A stretch of DNA of 64,000 bases from Gemmatimonadales bacterium (GCA_036279355.1 DASUJH010000060.1:1-64000); one strand, 5' to 3'; positions 1 through 9,035 are shown, counted from the first letter of the stretch. Translations and numbers: made by a program. The notes: generated by a model not told the origin, from the sequence alone.

Positions 1-563
1 GTACGGCACTCGACAGCGTCGCCACGCAGCTCGCGCTCGCGCGACACGACTCGAGTGCAGGCGCCGAGCGCCGAACCGATACGGCGGCGGCGCGGACCGG
101 GCCTGCCGCATCGCCCGTCGGCGAGAGCGGTGGCGGCGCGAGCGCTGCGCCGCCTTCCTCGGCCGCCGACGCCATCGCCCGCTCGCGCGCCGCGCGGCGC
201 GCCGCCGTGCGGGAGCTTGTAGCACCACGAAGGGCGCCACCCCCCACCTGCGAGCCCGGTCCCGGCTACAACGCCGACGGCGCCTGCTTCGACGAGCGCC
301 CGAAACCGGTGGCGCCGCCGTTCGTGCCGCTCCCGGCGGATGCGGACCCCCATCCCGGCCCATCGATTCTCTGGGTCAAGGTCTCGACGGACGGCAAGAC
401 CCTCGCGGTTGACCCGCTCCGGCCCTCGCGAGACGGCGCGTTCGAGCGTGACGTACGCGCCTTCGCCAAGGACATGACCTGGTATCCCGCGACGAAAGGC
501 GGCACGCCGGTCGAGGCCTGGACCCAGATGATCTTCCGGCCGGCAATAACGGGCGCACAGTGA
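1..563 (+). CDS. TonB C-terminal-like protein, 5' end cut by window
   Basis: The reading frame is open from base 3 at the window edge to the TGA at 561-563, so the true start lies upstream. The visible 186 residues begin with a low-complexity Ala/Ser/Gly/Arg stretch, followed by a Pro-rich segment and a compact C-terminal domain. The closing part, with YPATKGGTPVEAWTQ near the end, resembles the TonB C-terminal energy-transducer fold (family pattern: pair of strands, then PAtxxGxPVxaw). Proteins of this type usually link an inner-membrane motor to outer-membrane receptors, but free-standing TonB-like domains of unknown role are also common. No exbB or exbD is visible nearby. The Cys in GACFDE may pair with another Cys upstream (CEPGPG). 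Family call is by motif only. Confidence 0.55.
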   Translation, partial: TALDSVATQLALARHDSSAGAERRTDTAAARTGPAASPVGESGGGASAAPPSSAADAIARSRAARRAAVRELVAPRRAPPPTCEPGPGYNADGACFDERPKPVAPPFVPLPADADPHPGPSILWVKVSTDGKTLAVDPLRPSRDGAFERDVRAFAKDMTWYPATKGGTPVEAWTQMIFRPAITGAQ

Positions 564-687
564 CGTGACGCTGCTCACAGGTTGGGCACTGTGAGGCAGT
601 TTCCCACGTTTTCCACAAAGTCGATCTTCGTTATTTTTGTGATGTGCAGCGCGTGAATCCGCCGCCTGCCGCAGCTTCCGCGGTGGG

Positions 688-716
688 TTGTGCGAGTTTG
701 TGGGTTGTCCTACGTT
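688..716 (+). promoter_or_regulatory. Putative sigma-70-type promoter upstream of nrdJ
   Basis: TTGTGC (688-693), a 17-base spacer and TACGTT (711-716) form a plausible -35/-10 pair. The same CCTACGTT core occurs before ybaB. A start near 722 would leave a leader of about 180 bases before nrdJ. I searched that leader for a cobalamin riboswitch or NrdR box and found none. The rest of the 564-904 gap holds a TTTTCCACA nonamer at about 609-617 and nothing else I can name. Confidence 0.35.
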
Positions 717-904
717 GGCGGTCCGTTTTCGGCGCCGCCGGTCGGAGTTCACGCTCGAAGTGAGTGAATGTGGTCGGGCGCGGCGCTGGTTGAGCCGATG
801 CAGAGCGAGCAGGTGCAGGTGCGGATGCAAAAGCGTTTCGCTGCAGAGAGTCTAACCCGCGCGTACGGCGCGGTTGCCTCGCCCAACTCCTTCACAAGCC
901 GGGG

Positions 905-3421
905 ATGTCGATGAGTCCGTCCACGCCACGGGACGCGGTCGCGCTGTCGTCCAACGCCCTTACGGTGCTCGCCAGGCGCTACCTGATGAAGGACGAATCG
1001 GGACAGCCGGTGGAGCAGCCCGCCGATCTCTTCGGGCGGGTGGCACGGACCGTGGCTCAACCTGACGCACGGTACGGGGCGTCGCCGGGCGCGGTGGAGG
1101 CGCTGGCCGAGGCGTTCTTCGGGATGATCGCGGGTGGGCTGTTCATGCCGAACTCGCCCACGCTCATGAACGCCGGCCGACCCCTCGGCCAGCTCTCCGC
1201 CTGCTTCGTACTCCCGGTGGACGACGCGATCTCGAACGGGCGGAGCGGCATCTACGACACGCTCCGCGCCATGGCCTTGGTACATCAGTCCGGCGGCGGC
1301 ACCGGGTTCAGCTTTTCCCGCCTCCGGCCCAAGGACGATATCGTGCGCTCGACGATGGGCGTGGCGTCGGGCCCGGTGTCGTTCATGTCGCTCTACGACG
1401 CATCGACCGACGTGGTGAAGCAGGGCGGCACCCGCCGCGGCGCCAACATGGGCATCCTGCGCGTGGACCACCCCGACATCCTCGATTTCATCACCTGCAA
1501 GGACGACACGACCAAGATCACCAACTTCAACATCTCGGTGGCCGTCACCGACGCGTTCATGCGCGCGGTCGAGTCCGACGAGATGTACGACCTCATTCAC
1601 CCCCGAACCCATGAGATCACGGGCCAGCTCCGCGCGCGCGACGTGTGGGCGATGATCATTCACGGTGCCTGGAAGACGGGTGAGCCGGGGGTCTTCTTCA
1701 TCGACCGGGCCAATTACTACAACCCGGTGCCGGCGCTCGGGAGCTATGAAGCGACGAACCCCTGCGGAGAGCAGCCGCTCTTGCCGTACGACGTCTGCAA
1801 CCTGGGCTCCATCAACCTCGGCGCCTTCGTGGACGAGGGCCGGATCGACTGGGACCGGCTCCGCCAGGTGATCCATCTCTCGACCCACTTCCTCGAGAAC
1901 GTGATCGACGCCAACCAGTATCCGTTGCCCGAGATCACCGATCTGGCAAACCGAATCCGCCGCATCGGGCTCGGCGTGATGGGACTCGCCGACGTGTTCG
2001 TCCGCCTCGGCATTGCCTACGACTCGGAGGAGGGCGTGGCGCTCGGCCGGAAGATCCAGCAGTTCGTGGACGAAGAGGCCAAGGTCGAGTCGGAGCGGCT
2101 CGCGGTGCAGCGCGGCGTGTTCCCCGAGTGGGAGCGGAGCATCTGGGGGCCGGACGCCACCTGCGCCCGCGGCTCCGAGGGCGAGCGCATCCGGCCGATG
2201 CGCCGGCTGCGCAACTGCAACGTCACCACCGTGGCGCCCACCGGCACGATCTCGATCATCGCGGGGTGCAGCTCGGGCATCGAGCCGCTCTTTGCCGTCG
2301 CCTTCATGCGGAACCAGGCCGGCGTGCTCATGCCGGATGTCAACGAGGACTTCGTCGCGGTCGCGAAGCGCGAGGGCTGGTATTCGGACGACCTGATGAA
2401 GCGCATCGCCGAGACGGGCCACATTGATTTTCCCGAGGTGCCGGCGCGCTGGCAGCGCGTCTTCGTCACCGCCAACCAGGTGAAGCCCGAGTGGCACGTC
2501 CGCATGCAGGCGGCCTTCCAGGACTTCAATGACTCGGCCATCTCCAAGACGGTGAACTTCGCCCACGCGGCTACTGAATCAGATGTCGAGACGATTTATC
2601 GCCTCGCCTACGGATTGGGCTGCAAGGGCGTCACGGTCTACCGCGACGGCAGCCGCGAGATGCAGGTCCTGAGCGCCGGCGCCACCGCAAAGAAGGTTCA
2701 GGAAAGTGCCGGCAAAGGCACGCGGAGCTCCGGCGTTGACGCCCCTACCGCCCTTACCGACTTGCGCGGCGAGCTCGCCGAGCTCAATGCCGAAAACGAG
2801 CGCCTGCGCCGCGCCGTCCACGAGCTCGAGGCGGAGAACCTGCAGCGGCGGCAGAAGCGGTCGCGGCCTGAGCTGTTGCGCGGCACGACCCGCCGCCTGG
2901 AGACGCCGCTTGGCACGCTCTACGTCACGGTCACGGAAGATGACCGCGGGCAGCCGTTCGAGGTCTTCATGAGCCTGGGCAAGGCGGGCGGGGCGCTCAT
3001 GGCGGATGTCGAAGCGCTCGGTCGGCTTATCAGCCTGGCACTTCGCTCGGGCATTCCGATGATGGAGATCTACCGGCAGCTTCGTGGCATCAGCTCCGAC
3101 CGCACGATCGGCCTGGGCCCCAACAAGGTGTTGTCGGTGCCCGATGCGGTGGGCATCGCGATCGAGCGGTGGATGCAGGACAAGCAAGGCGTGCAGCAGG
3201 AGCTTTTGCCGGGCACAGCGGGCGCGGCGCCGGATTCGACGGCCGAGCCGGCGCCGGTGGTCCAGCGCATCTCACCACAGGCCGGAGAGGGTGGGGCGCA
3301 GATGGCGTTCGGCGGGATGCAGGAGACGCTGTCGGGGGCGTGCCCGGACTGCGGCTCGCAGCTAGAGTACGCGGAAGGGTGCGTGAAGTGTCACGTGTGC
3401 GGGTTTAGTGAGTGCGGGTGA
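905..3421 (+). CDS. nrdJ: Adenosylcobalamin-dependent (class II) ribonucleoside-diphosphate reductase
   Basis: This enzyme makes deoxyribonucleotides in the cytosol, using B12 to generate the thiyl radical, so it works with or without oxygen. The 838-residue protein has NSPTLMNAG near residue 82 and a GQLSACF Cys near 100. It also has [18 protein letters not shown] with its Cys near 287, and [17 protein letters not shown] and [11 protein letters not shown] at the end of the catalytic barrel. A charged coiled-coil-like insert (about residues 619-655, with [20 protein letters not shown]) precedes a TSCPD domain. The tail is a Cys-rich zinc-ribbon-like end with CPDCGS and CHVCGF, the typical thiol-relay tail. 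Start: ATG 905; ATG 911 is an in-frame alternative, and neither has a strong Shine-Dalgarno. The linker DNA at about 2742-2758 matches a repeat found before dnaX. Confidence 0.95.
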   Translation: MSMSPSTPRDAVALSSNALTVLARRYLMKDESGQPVEQPADLFGRVARTVAQPDARYGASPGAVEALAEAFFGMIAGGLFMPNSPTLMNAGRPLGQLSACFVLPVDDAISNGRSGIYDTLRAMALVHQSGGGTGFSFSRLRPKDDIVRSTMGVASGPVSFMSLYDASTDVVKQGGTRRGANMGILRVDHPDILDFITCKDDTTKITNFNISVAVTDAFMRAVESDEMYDLIHPRTHEITGQLRARDVWAMIIHGAWKTGEPGVFFIDRANYYNPVPALGSYEATNPCGEQPLLPYDVCNLGSINLGAFVDEGRIDWDRLRQVIHLSTHFLENVIDANQYPLPEITDLANRIRRIGLGVMGLADVFVRLGIAYDSEEGVALGRKIQQFVDEEAKVESERLAVQRGVFPEWERSIWGPDATCARGSEGERIRPMRRLRNCNVTTVAPTGTISIIAGCSSGIEPLFAVAFMRNQAGVLMPDVNEDFVAVAKREGWYSDDLMKRIAETGHIDFPEVPARWQRVFVTANQVKPEWHVRMQAAFQDFNDSAISKTVNFAHAATESDVETIYRLAYGLGCKGVTVYRDGSREMQVLSAGATAKKVQESAGKGTRSSGVDAPTALTDLRGELAELNAENERLRRAVHELEAENLQRRQKRSRPELLRGTTRRLETPLGTLYVTVTEDDRGQPFEVFMSLGKAGGALMADVEALGRLISLALRSGIPMMEIYRQLRGISSDRTIGLGPNKVLSVPDAVGIAIERWMQDKQGVQQELLPGTAGAAPDSTAEPAPVVQRISPQAGEGGAQMAFGGMQETLSGACPDCGSQLEYAEGCVKCHVCGFSECG

Positions 3422-3472
3422 GGGCATCGACGACGGCAGTATCGCGGCCTTGACGGCGCCAGCATTCTGAGC

Positions 3473-3507
3473 GGCGCCCCGGTCGGCGATTCGCGGAGCG
3501 GGGCGCT
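3473..3507. terminator. Inverted repeat between convergent nrdJ and chrA
   Basis: GCGCCCCG (3474-3481) pairs with CGGGGCGC (3499-3506) across a 17-base loop, extended by a G-T wobble. It sits between the ends of nrdJ and chrA and probably ends transcription in both directions. There is no T-run, so intrinsic activity is uncertain. Confidence 0.4.
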
Positions 3508-3515
3508 TGCGTTGG

Positions 3516-4721
3516 TCACCTTACCGCCGCTATCCCAAGCCCCACCCCCGCACCTGCCGCCACCAGCCATGCCGAGTTGACCTGTCCATAGAACAAGAGC
3601 CCCGCGCTCGCGAGCGCCAACCCGAGCGTCACGCCGTCCACGATTGCCGCCCGGCCCAGTTGCCAGGTCACCACCGCCATGAGCGCCAGCGACGCGACGT
3701 TGACGCCATCGAGCACCGCGCCCGCGAGCGGCGAACGCCGCAGCCGCGGGATCAGCGGCCCGCTCAGCGCGACGAATACGAATGCCGGCAGAAAAATGCC
3801 CACGGTCGCCACCGCGGCGCCGCCTGGACCGGCGAGCAAATAGCCCACGAACGTCGCCGTGGTGAACACCGGCCCCGGCGTCACCTGGCCCACCGCCACC
3901 GCGTCGAGCAGTTGCCGCTCGGTAAGCCAGCGGAGCCGCTCGACCAGATCCGCGCGCAGGAACGCGAGCAGCACGTACCCACTGCCGAAGAGGACGGCGC
4001 CGATCTTGACGAAGACCACGAACAGCCCCGTGAGCGTGCCCGGGCCCGCTGCGGTGGCGGCCACAGCGGCGGTGACGGTCGCGGTGGCGGCGCCTGCGGC
4101 GGCGCCCGCACCTCCAGCGGTGCCCGTGATACCGTGCATGGCCGGCAGCCGCCCGCGTCCGTCCCGCGCGATCCCGCGCGCCACCGCCATCACGAGTCCC
4201 GCCGCCGCGAGCACCGCGAGCTCATTCACCCCGAGCGCCGTCGCGATCACCGCGCCGACTCCGAGCGCCGCGAGCTCCCGACTCCGCACCGCCGTCCGGC
4301 CGAGCCGCCACAGCGCCTGCAGCACGACGGCGATCACCACCGGCTTCACGCCGTACAGAATCCCCGCCGCCGCCGGCAGCGAGCCGAAGCGGACGTAAAT
4401 CCACGCAACGGCGGTGACGATCAGCGCCGCGGGCAGAATGAAGCAAGCGCCGGCCACGAGCAGTCCCGGCCACCCCGCACGCGCGTGCCCGATGTGAATC
4501 GCGAGCTCGGTGGAATTGGGCCCGGGGATGAGATTGGTGGCGCCGAGATAATCGAGAAACTGCTCGCGGCTGAGCCAGCGCCGCCGCCGCACCACCTCGT
4601 CTTCCATCAACGCGACGTGCGCCGCTGGCCCTCCGAACGCGACGGTGCCTAGCTTGAGAAAGAGCCCGGCGAGCTCGCGAAACGGCGTGCGGGGCGGCGG
4701 CGCATCGCCGCGCGCGTTCAC
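3516..4721 (-). CDS. chrA: Chromate transporter, ChrA family
   Basis: A 401-residue inner-membrane protein made of two CHR (chromate transport) halves, roughly residues 11-190 and 220-395, each with about five to six hydrophobic helices. The first half carries FLKLGTVAFGGPAAH and NLIPGPNSTE; the second repeats this as FVVFVKIGAVLFGSGYVLLA and VGQVTPGPVF. Long-chain ChrA proteins of this length export chromate by proton or sulfate antiport; substrate here is inferred from family. Start is GTG at 4721, overlapping the stop of the upstream DUF1259 gene by four bases (GTGA), so the two are probably co-translated. A glycine/alanine-rich interdomain loop (about residues 195-225) is longer than usual. 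Confidence 0.9.
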   Translation of the reverse strand: MNARGDAPPPRTPFRELAGLFLKLGTVAFGGPAAHVALMEDEVVRRRRWLSREQFLDYLGATNLIPGPNSTELAIHIGHARAGWPGLLVAGACFILPAALIVTAVAWIYVRFGSLPAAAGILYGVKPVVIAVVLQALWRLGRTAVRSRELAALGVGAVIATALGVNELAVLAAAGLVMAVARGIARDGRGRLPAMHGITGTAGGAGAAAGAATATVTAAVAATAAGPGTLTGLFVVFVKIGAVLFGSGYVLLAFLRADLVERLRWLTERQLLDAVAVGQVTPGPVFTTATFVGYLLAGPGGAAVATVGIFLPAFVFVALSGPLIPRLRRSPLAGAVLDGVNVASLALMAVVTWQLGRAAIVDGVTLGLALASAGLLFYGQVNSAWLVAAGAGVGLGIAAVR

Positions 4722-5698
4722 TCTCCCGCCGCCGCGATGCGTGCGCTGTTCATCTGCGCGAGCGCTGCCTCGACACCGCGCGCCAACGTGGGCCCGTTGC
4801 CGGTGGCGTACCAGTGCACCCAGTAGTGCGCCGGCCCGTCGTCGAGCATGTGATTGTGCAGCGCGGTCACGTCGAGCCCATGTTCGCTAAGCGCGCGCAC
4901 CACGGACTCCACCTCGCTCGGCAGGAGATACAGCTCGCCGGTGTTCGCCACCCGGCCGCCGCCGAGCTGCTGGAAGACGACTTCCGACGCCGTTTCCAGT
5001 GCGCCGCTCGACTCGACAGGTCGTCCCCGCACCGTGAGCTGCTCGCGGCGCGGAAAGACATACTCGGCCACGCTGCCCTCGGCTTCCGAATGCGTGCCGA
5101 GCACCGCGTCGATGGCCGACCAGTCGGCGCGGCTCGGTTCGGGCTTAAGCGGCTTGAGCGGCGTGGCGCTCTTCGCGAACAGCGCGCGGAGCCGCTTCGC
5201 CACATCATCCGGCGCCCCCTCCGCCATCACGTGCACGTAGATGATGCGCGGCCGCTCACGCTGCAGGTGGTTGTGCACTGCGGTTACGTCGACATGTTGC
5301 CGGCGCGCCTCGGCCAGCACGGCCGGAACTTCGTCCTCGAGCAGGATGCTCTCGCCCATGGCGAGCACGCCCCGACCCGCCGGCATGAAGCCGATGTAGC
5401 TGGTGAACTCGAAATCGGGGTCGAGCGCGTCGCCGCCGATGCTGACGTGGAGGTCGCTCCTGGGCAGGTTCACGCGGAAGTACGGACCCTCGGCCTCGCC
5501 CTGGCCGAAGACCTTGCGGATCGGTGCCCAGCGGGGATCGCGCGCGCCCGCCAAGTCCTGCGCAGACCCCTGCGCGTGCGCGGCCGGCGGGACGAGCGTG
5601 ATGGGCGCCACCGCGGACAGGGTGCAGCCCATGACAACGACGACAATGTGACGAGCGACGCGAACGCGGCGATGCGGGCAATGGGTCTGGCTGGTCAT
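4718..5698 (-). CDS. Secreted DUF1259 (LppY/LpqO-like) protein
   Basis: 326 residues. A basic start and hydrophobic stretch ending in PAAHAQG look like a Sec signal peptide cleaved near residue 43. Two tandem DUF1259 repeats follow (about 55-175 and 190-318). Each begins with a lysine- or alanine-rich helix ending in KVFGQG or AVLGTH and contains a VTAVHNHL or VTALHNHM motif ahead of YVHVMAEG or YWVHWYATG. The paired HNH clusters suggest metal or oxyanion binding, but the biochemical role of this family is not established. It is the first gene of a two-gene unit with chrA, a pairing that suggests a role in metal-oxyanion stress (inference). Confidence 0.8.
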   Translation of the reverse strand: MTSQTHCPHRRVRVARHIVVVVMGCTLSAVAPITLVPPAAHAQGSAQDLAGARDPRWAPIRKVFGQGEAEGPYFRVNLPRSDLHVSIGGDALDPDFEFTSYIGFMPAGRGVLAMGESILLEDEVPAVLAEARRQHVDVTAVHNHLQRERPRIIYVHVMAEGAPDDVAKRLRALFAKSATPLKPLKPEPSRADWSAIDAVLGTHSEAEGSVAEYVFPRREQLTVRGRPVESSGALETASEVVFQQLGGGRVANTGELYLLPSEVESVVRALSEHGLDVTALHNHMLDDGPAHYWVHWYATGNGPTLARGVEAALAQMNSARIAAAGE

Positions 5699-5879
5699 GG
5701 ATCAAGCCTGCTTCGATCGATGTGGTTCGAACTGGATGTGATCCGCGGTGCGGGCACGGCCACGCAAGCGGAGATGCACGGCATGTACGTTCGCGCACGC
5801 TATGCTGCCGATGGCCGCCCGCCGCAACGACAAAGGGCCGGCGGTGCTGTTCGACATTGCACACCAGAGGAGGTGCAGG

Positions 5880-6098
5880 ATGACCAACCCGAACTATCCC
5901 GAGAGCGATCCGCGACACCATACGTCCAACATCAAGCGGATGCTCGCCGACACCTCGCGTCACGTGCGGGAGGACGTGAACAAGGTGCACGACCCGAAGG
6001 CGCAGGCGCTGTTCGAGACGACGGCGGAGGTCCTCGGCGGGCTGCAGAAGGCCTACACCCACTTCGAGCAGAGGCAGGAGCCGGCTTGGCGGGTATGA
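5880..6098 (+). CDS. Small conserved-looking protein of unknown function
   Basis: 72 residues, starting MTNPNYPESDPRHH. The start at ATG 5880 is fixed by an AGGAGG at 5868-5873, six bases upstream; an earlier in-frame start would add 44 low-quality residues and is rejected. The protein is hydrophilic and mostly helical by composition, with HVREDVNKVHDPKAQALFET followed by a second amphipathic helix. There is no signal peptide or membrane segment. I do not recognise the family. It stands alone, divergent from the DUF1259/chrA unit and convergent with the DoxX gene. Confidence 0.7.
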   Translation: MTNPNYPESDPRHHTSNIKRMLADTSRHVREDVNKVHDPKAQALFETTAEVLGGLQKAYTHFEQRQEPAWRV

Positions 6099-6176
6099 GC
6101 GGCGCCGGATGCGGCGCCGGAACGCGCGCCGAACGCCGGCGGGCGTCTCACCGCATGGGCTCTCGCCCCGGGCGCG

Positions 6177-6623
6177 TCAGGCTTCCCGCGACCCGCGCCG
6201 CCCGAGCACCGCATCCACTCCGTACGCCCCCGAGCCCGCCAGCAACAGCACCAGGGCCCCCGTGCCAAGCACGAGCGGGAACTCGATGCCCTTCCCGAAG
6301 AATCCGTTCTTCGCATGCACGAGCAGAATCGCCGAAAGCATGTCGATCACGAGCGGAATGGCTGCGAGGCGCGTGAGCAGCCCGATTAGCACCGCGATCC
6401 CGCAGAAGAGCTCGACCACCGCCACGAGCGGCGCGGTGAAGCCCGGGATCGGCACGCCCATGCCGCCGAACGCTTGCGTCGTTCCCCCGATGCCCCACAC
6501 GAAGAACTTCTGCCCGCCATGCATGATGAAGATGATCCCCACGACGATGCGGAGCACGAGCAATGCGGCGTCGATGTGGCGGGGGCGCGGTGCGCTGGAC
6601 GGTGCGGCGGCTGCGATCGGCAT
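6177..6623 (-). CDS. DoxX family membrane protein
   Basis: 148 residues with four hydrophobic helices and the DoxX signature RIVVGIIFIMHGGQK in the first helix, then PLVAVVELFCGIAVLIGLLTR and HAKNGFF between helices three and four. DoxX proteins are small inner-membrane proteins linked to quinone or thiosulfate metabolism and redox stress in a few species; the specific role here is unknown. The gene lies 12 bases downstream of the aldo/keto reductase on the same strand and is probably co-transcribed with it, which fits a redox or detoxification setting. Confidence 0.85.
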   Translation of the reverse strand: MPIAAAAPSSAPRPRHIDAALLVLRIVVGIIFIMHGGQKFFVWGIGGTTQAFGGMGVPIPGFTAPLVAVVELFCGIAVLIGLLTRLAAIPLVIDMLSAILLVHAKNGFFGKGIEFPLVLGTGALVLLLAGSGAYGVDAVLGRRGSREA

Positions 6624-6635
6624 GCGACCTCCAGG

Positions 6636-7568
6636 TCAGGCGGCCTGCGGCATGCGGGAATCGATGTCGGTAAGATCCGCCGCGGTGAGGGTCCAGTCGG
6701 CCGCGGCGGCGTTGGCGCGCACCTGGCGCGGCGACGTGGCGCCCGCGATGACCGACGCCACCGCGGGCTGCGCGAGCAGCCACGAGAAGGCGAGCTCGAG
6801 CACCGACCGGTGATGCGCCTCCGCGAAGGCGATCAGCTCTTCCACCGCGGTGAGATTCCGCTCGCTCAACAGCTCGTTGAACCTCCCGCCTCCCGAAATC
6901 CGGGTACCCTCGGGCGCGGGTCGGCCAAGTCGATACTTGCCCGTGAGCAATCCGCTCGCGAGCGGAAAGTAGGGCAGGAAGGCGAGTCCCGCGCGCTCGC
7001 ACTCGGCGAGCATGCCGCTCTCCGGCTCGCGGTGCAGGAGACTGTACTCGTTCTGCACGCTCACAAAGTTCGCGGCCCCCGGCCTCGCGGCGCTCGCCGA
7101 CTCGGCCTCTCGCAGGTCCGCCACCGAAAAGTTGGAGCAGCCGATCTCGCGCACCTTGCCCGCGCGCACCAGCTCGTCGAGCGCGCCCAGCGTGTCGGCG
7201 ATCGGCACCGACGGGTCCGGCCGGTGCAACTGGTAAAGGTCGATGACGTCGGTGCCGAGACGGCGGAGGCTCGCGTCGGCGGCCCGGCGCACGTACTCCG
7301 GGCGCGCGCCCTCACCTTGCCCTTGCAGCTTGCCACCGAACTTGGTGGCGATCACGACCTCTCGCCGCCGACTCCCAAGCGCCCGGCCCAGAAACTCCTC
7401 GCTCCGCGCGCCGCCGTAGATGTCCGCCGTGTCGAAAAGGGTGATGCCGGCGTCGAGCGCCGCGCGAACCACATCCGCGCTCGCCGCCTCATCGGTCCGC
7501 CAGCCGAAGTTGTTGCAGCCGAGGCCCACCGTCGAGGCCGTGAGCGAGCCGATCCTGCGGTGTTGCAT
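6636..7568 (-). CDS. Aldo/keto reductase
   Basis: 310 residues of NADPH-dependent TIM-barrel oxidoreductase. Visible features are the opening MQHRRIGSLTASTVGLGCNN, the catalytic LFDTADIYGG (Asp and Tyr), VVIATKFGGKLQG with the catalytic Lys, DVIDLYQLHRPD with the His, EIGCSNFS and VQNEYSLLHR. The C-terminal IAGATSPRQVRANAAA is the NADP-binding end. The start is placed at ATG 7568 because a GGAGCG lies seven bases upstream and the domain begins at once; the frame stays open further 5' but the added sequence is compositionally random. The substrate cannot be read from sequence. First gene of a likely two-gene unit with doxX. Confidence 0.9.
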   Translation of the reverse strand: MQHRRIGSLTASTVGLGCNNFGWRTDEAASADVVRAALDAGITLFDTADIYGGARSEEFLGRALGSRRREVVIATKFGGKLQGQGEGARPEYVRRAADASLRRLGTDVIDLYQLHRPDPSVPIADTLGALDELVRAGKVREIGCSNFSVADLREAESASAARPGAANFVSVQNEYSLLHREPESGMLAECERAGLAFLPYFPLASGLLTGKYRLGRPAPEGTRISGGGRFNELLSERNLTAVEELIAFAEAHHRSVLELAFSWLLAQPAVASVIAGATSPRQVRANAAAADWTLTAADLTDIDSRMPQAA

Positions 7569-7650
7569 GTCATCGCTCCAGATGAAGGGCCGACGCACTC
7601 CTAACCGGGAGCGCCGGGCCGCCGCGGTGATCGATGGCCGCGCGGCCGTC

Positions 7651-7678
7651 TGGACAGCATCGCGGCGCGGGCCATATT
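7651..7678 (+). promoter_or_regulatory. Putative promoter for the gene at 7718
   Basis: TGGACA (7651-7656), a 16-base spacer and CATATT (7673-7678) precede the start at 7718 by 40 bases. This is a reasonable match to the vegetative consensus in an otherwise GC-rich gap. Confidence 0.35.
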
Positions 7679-7717
7679 CCGACGTGCCCACATGATGGCC
7701 GCGATATCGGAGACGCC

Positions 7718-8128
7718 ATGAAGCTCGCCCTCTCTCTCGCGCTCGGCGCGTTGCTCGCCGGCGGAGCGCAGGATGCCTGGTATCATCTGACACTCACCCG
7801 GCTCGACTTCCCGCCCGACTCGATCGTGACCGCCGGCATCACCCTCACGCCCGAGCCCGGCGCGATGGATGCCACCCTCGCCCTCACGACCCGGTGTCAC
7901 GAGAAGGTGAGCGCCACCTATCAGGCGCGCGGCGCGGTCATCATGATCCGGCTCAAGGGGACGTCCGAAGTCCGCAACTGCCCCACGGCCGATGTCCCGG
8001 AGCTGTACCGGGCGCACTTCAAGCGCCTCAAGCCGAAGAAATACCAGGTGGTCGTCCTCAATTCCGACGATGACGACCACTGGCAGGGATGGAAGGCCGC
8101 CGTCGCAGACGTGCCGCCGGCAGAATGA
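7718..8128 (+). CDS. Small secreted protein of unknown function
   Basis: 136 residues. MKLALSLALGALLAGGAQD is a short signal-peptide-like start. The mature part is rich in beta-type sequence (WYHLTLTRLDF, SIVTAGITLTPEPGAMDATL) with two Cys (TTRCHEKV, VRNCPTAD) that could form a disulfide, and ends in an acidic DDDDHWQGW segment. I do not recognise the family. The start at ATG 7718 is chosen over in-frame starts upstream because only this one begins with a signal sequence. It converges on the ccdA-like gene with a gap of 36 bases. Confidence 0.6.
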   Translation: MKLALSLALGALLAGGAQDAWYHLTLTRLDFPPDSIVTAGITLTPEPGAMDATLALTTRCHEKVSATYQARGAVIMIRLKGTSEVRNCPTADVPELYRAHFKRLKPKKYQVVVLNSDDDDHWQGWKAAVADVPPAE

Positions 8129-8164
8129 GATGGGCGCGGCACGCCGCAATCGCGACCGTCTCGC

Positions 8165-8893
8165 CTACAACTGGCTGCGCAGAATTTCCGGCGTGAGTGT
8201 CTGCAGCCATCCCGAGAGCCGCGTGAACTGCCCGCTCACCATGAGCGCGCCCACGAACACGAGCAACGCGCCGCTCGTCCGCATGACCCAGGGCAGGAAC
8301 CGCCGGAACCGCTGGAACCACGAGAGGAACGAATCCACCGCAACCGCCGCAATGAGAAAGGGCACGGCGAGCCCGGCCGAGTACACCGCGAGCAGCACGA
8401 GCCCCTGTCGCACATCGTGCTGCGTGGCCGCGAGTCCGAGGATCGCGCCCAGCACCGGCCCGATGCAGGGCGTCCATCCCGCCGCGAACGCCATGCCGAT
8501 GAGACCCGAGCCGAGATAGCCCAGCGGCTTGTTCTGGACCTGAAGCCGCCGCTCCTGCTCCATGAAGGGAACGCGCACCACGCCGAGGCAGACGAGCCCG
8601 AACAGGATGATGAGCACGCCGCCCGCCCGCTGGAGCCAGAGCTGGTAGTAGCCGAGCGCGCGGCCGAGCGCGGTGGCGCTGGCGCCGAGCAGCATGAAGA
8701 CGAGCGAGAAACCGGCGACGAAGAGGAGTCCATGCAGGAGCGCGGAGCGGCGCCGCTTGGACAGCTCGGGCAGGGTGAGCCCGGTGAGGAACCCGACGTA
8801 CGATGGCACCAGCGGCAGGACGCAGGGCGAGAGAAAGCTCAGCAGTCCGGCCGCAAAGGCCACGAACAGACTCAGGTGTGCCGGGGATTCCAT
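8165..8893 (-). CDS. ccdA: CcdA-type thiol:disulfide transmembrane protein
   Basis: 242 residues with six predicted membrane helices, matching the short DsbD/CcdA family. The protein carries electrons from cytosolic thioredoxin across the membrane to periplasmic thiol proteins, including cytochrome c maturation factors. The key motifs are FLSPCVLPLVPSYVGFLTG in helix one and FAAGWTPCIGPVLGAIL in helix four, each with the redox Cys next to Pro. No cytochrome c synthesis genes are adjacent, so whether it serves cytochromes or other thiol proteins is open. It is transcribed alone. Confidence 0.93.
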   Translation of the reverse strand: MESPAHLSLFVAFAAGLLSFLSPCVLPLVPSYVGFLTGLTLPELSKRRRSALLHGLLFVAGFSLVFMLLGASATALGRALGYYQLWLQRAGGVLIILFGLVCLGVVRVPFMEQERRLQVQNKPLGYLGSGLIGMAFAAGWTPCIGPVLGAILGLAATQHDVRQGLVLLAVYSAGLAVPFLIAAVAVDSFLSWFQRFRRFLPWVMRTSGALLVFVGALMVSGQFTRLSGWLQTLTPEILRSQL

Positions 8894-8951
8894 GCGGTTG
8901 GTTCGGGGCTCGAGGTGACGATCGGACCCGGATACTTGCGGGCCTCCGCCG

Positions 8952-8980
8952 TTGGCGCAAGGGAGCGCCGCGCCTATCTT
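8952..8980 (+). promoter_or_regulatory. Putative promoter for the gene at 9036
   Basis: TTGGCG (8952-8957), a 17-base spacer and TATCTT (8975-8980). A start near 8987 would give a leader of about 50 bases that ends with a GGAGG ahead of ATG 9036. Confidence 0.4.
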
Positions 8981-9035
8981 CGTGCAGGCGGGGACTCACC
9001 CCGCGCCCTGGGCGACCCGCAACGGAGGACGACCG

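Noticed and set aside
564-904. Cobalamin riboswitch before nrdJ
   Set aside because: The long leader invited a check, but no B12-box or matching stem order could be found by eye.
749-2566. 605-residue open frame antisense to nrdJ
   Set aside because: It is a mirror of the nrdJ codons in GC-rich DNA, with Arg/His/Val-rich composition and no recognisable motif.
3507-4652. 381-residue open frame opposite chrA
   Set aside because: Arg/His/Pro-rich shadow of a clear membrane-protein gene.
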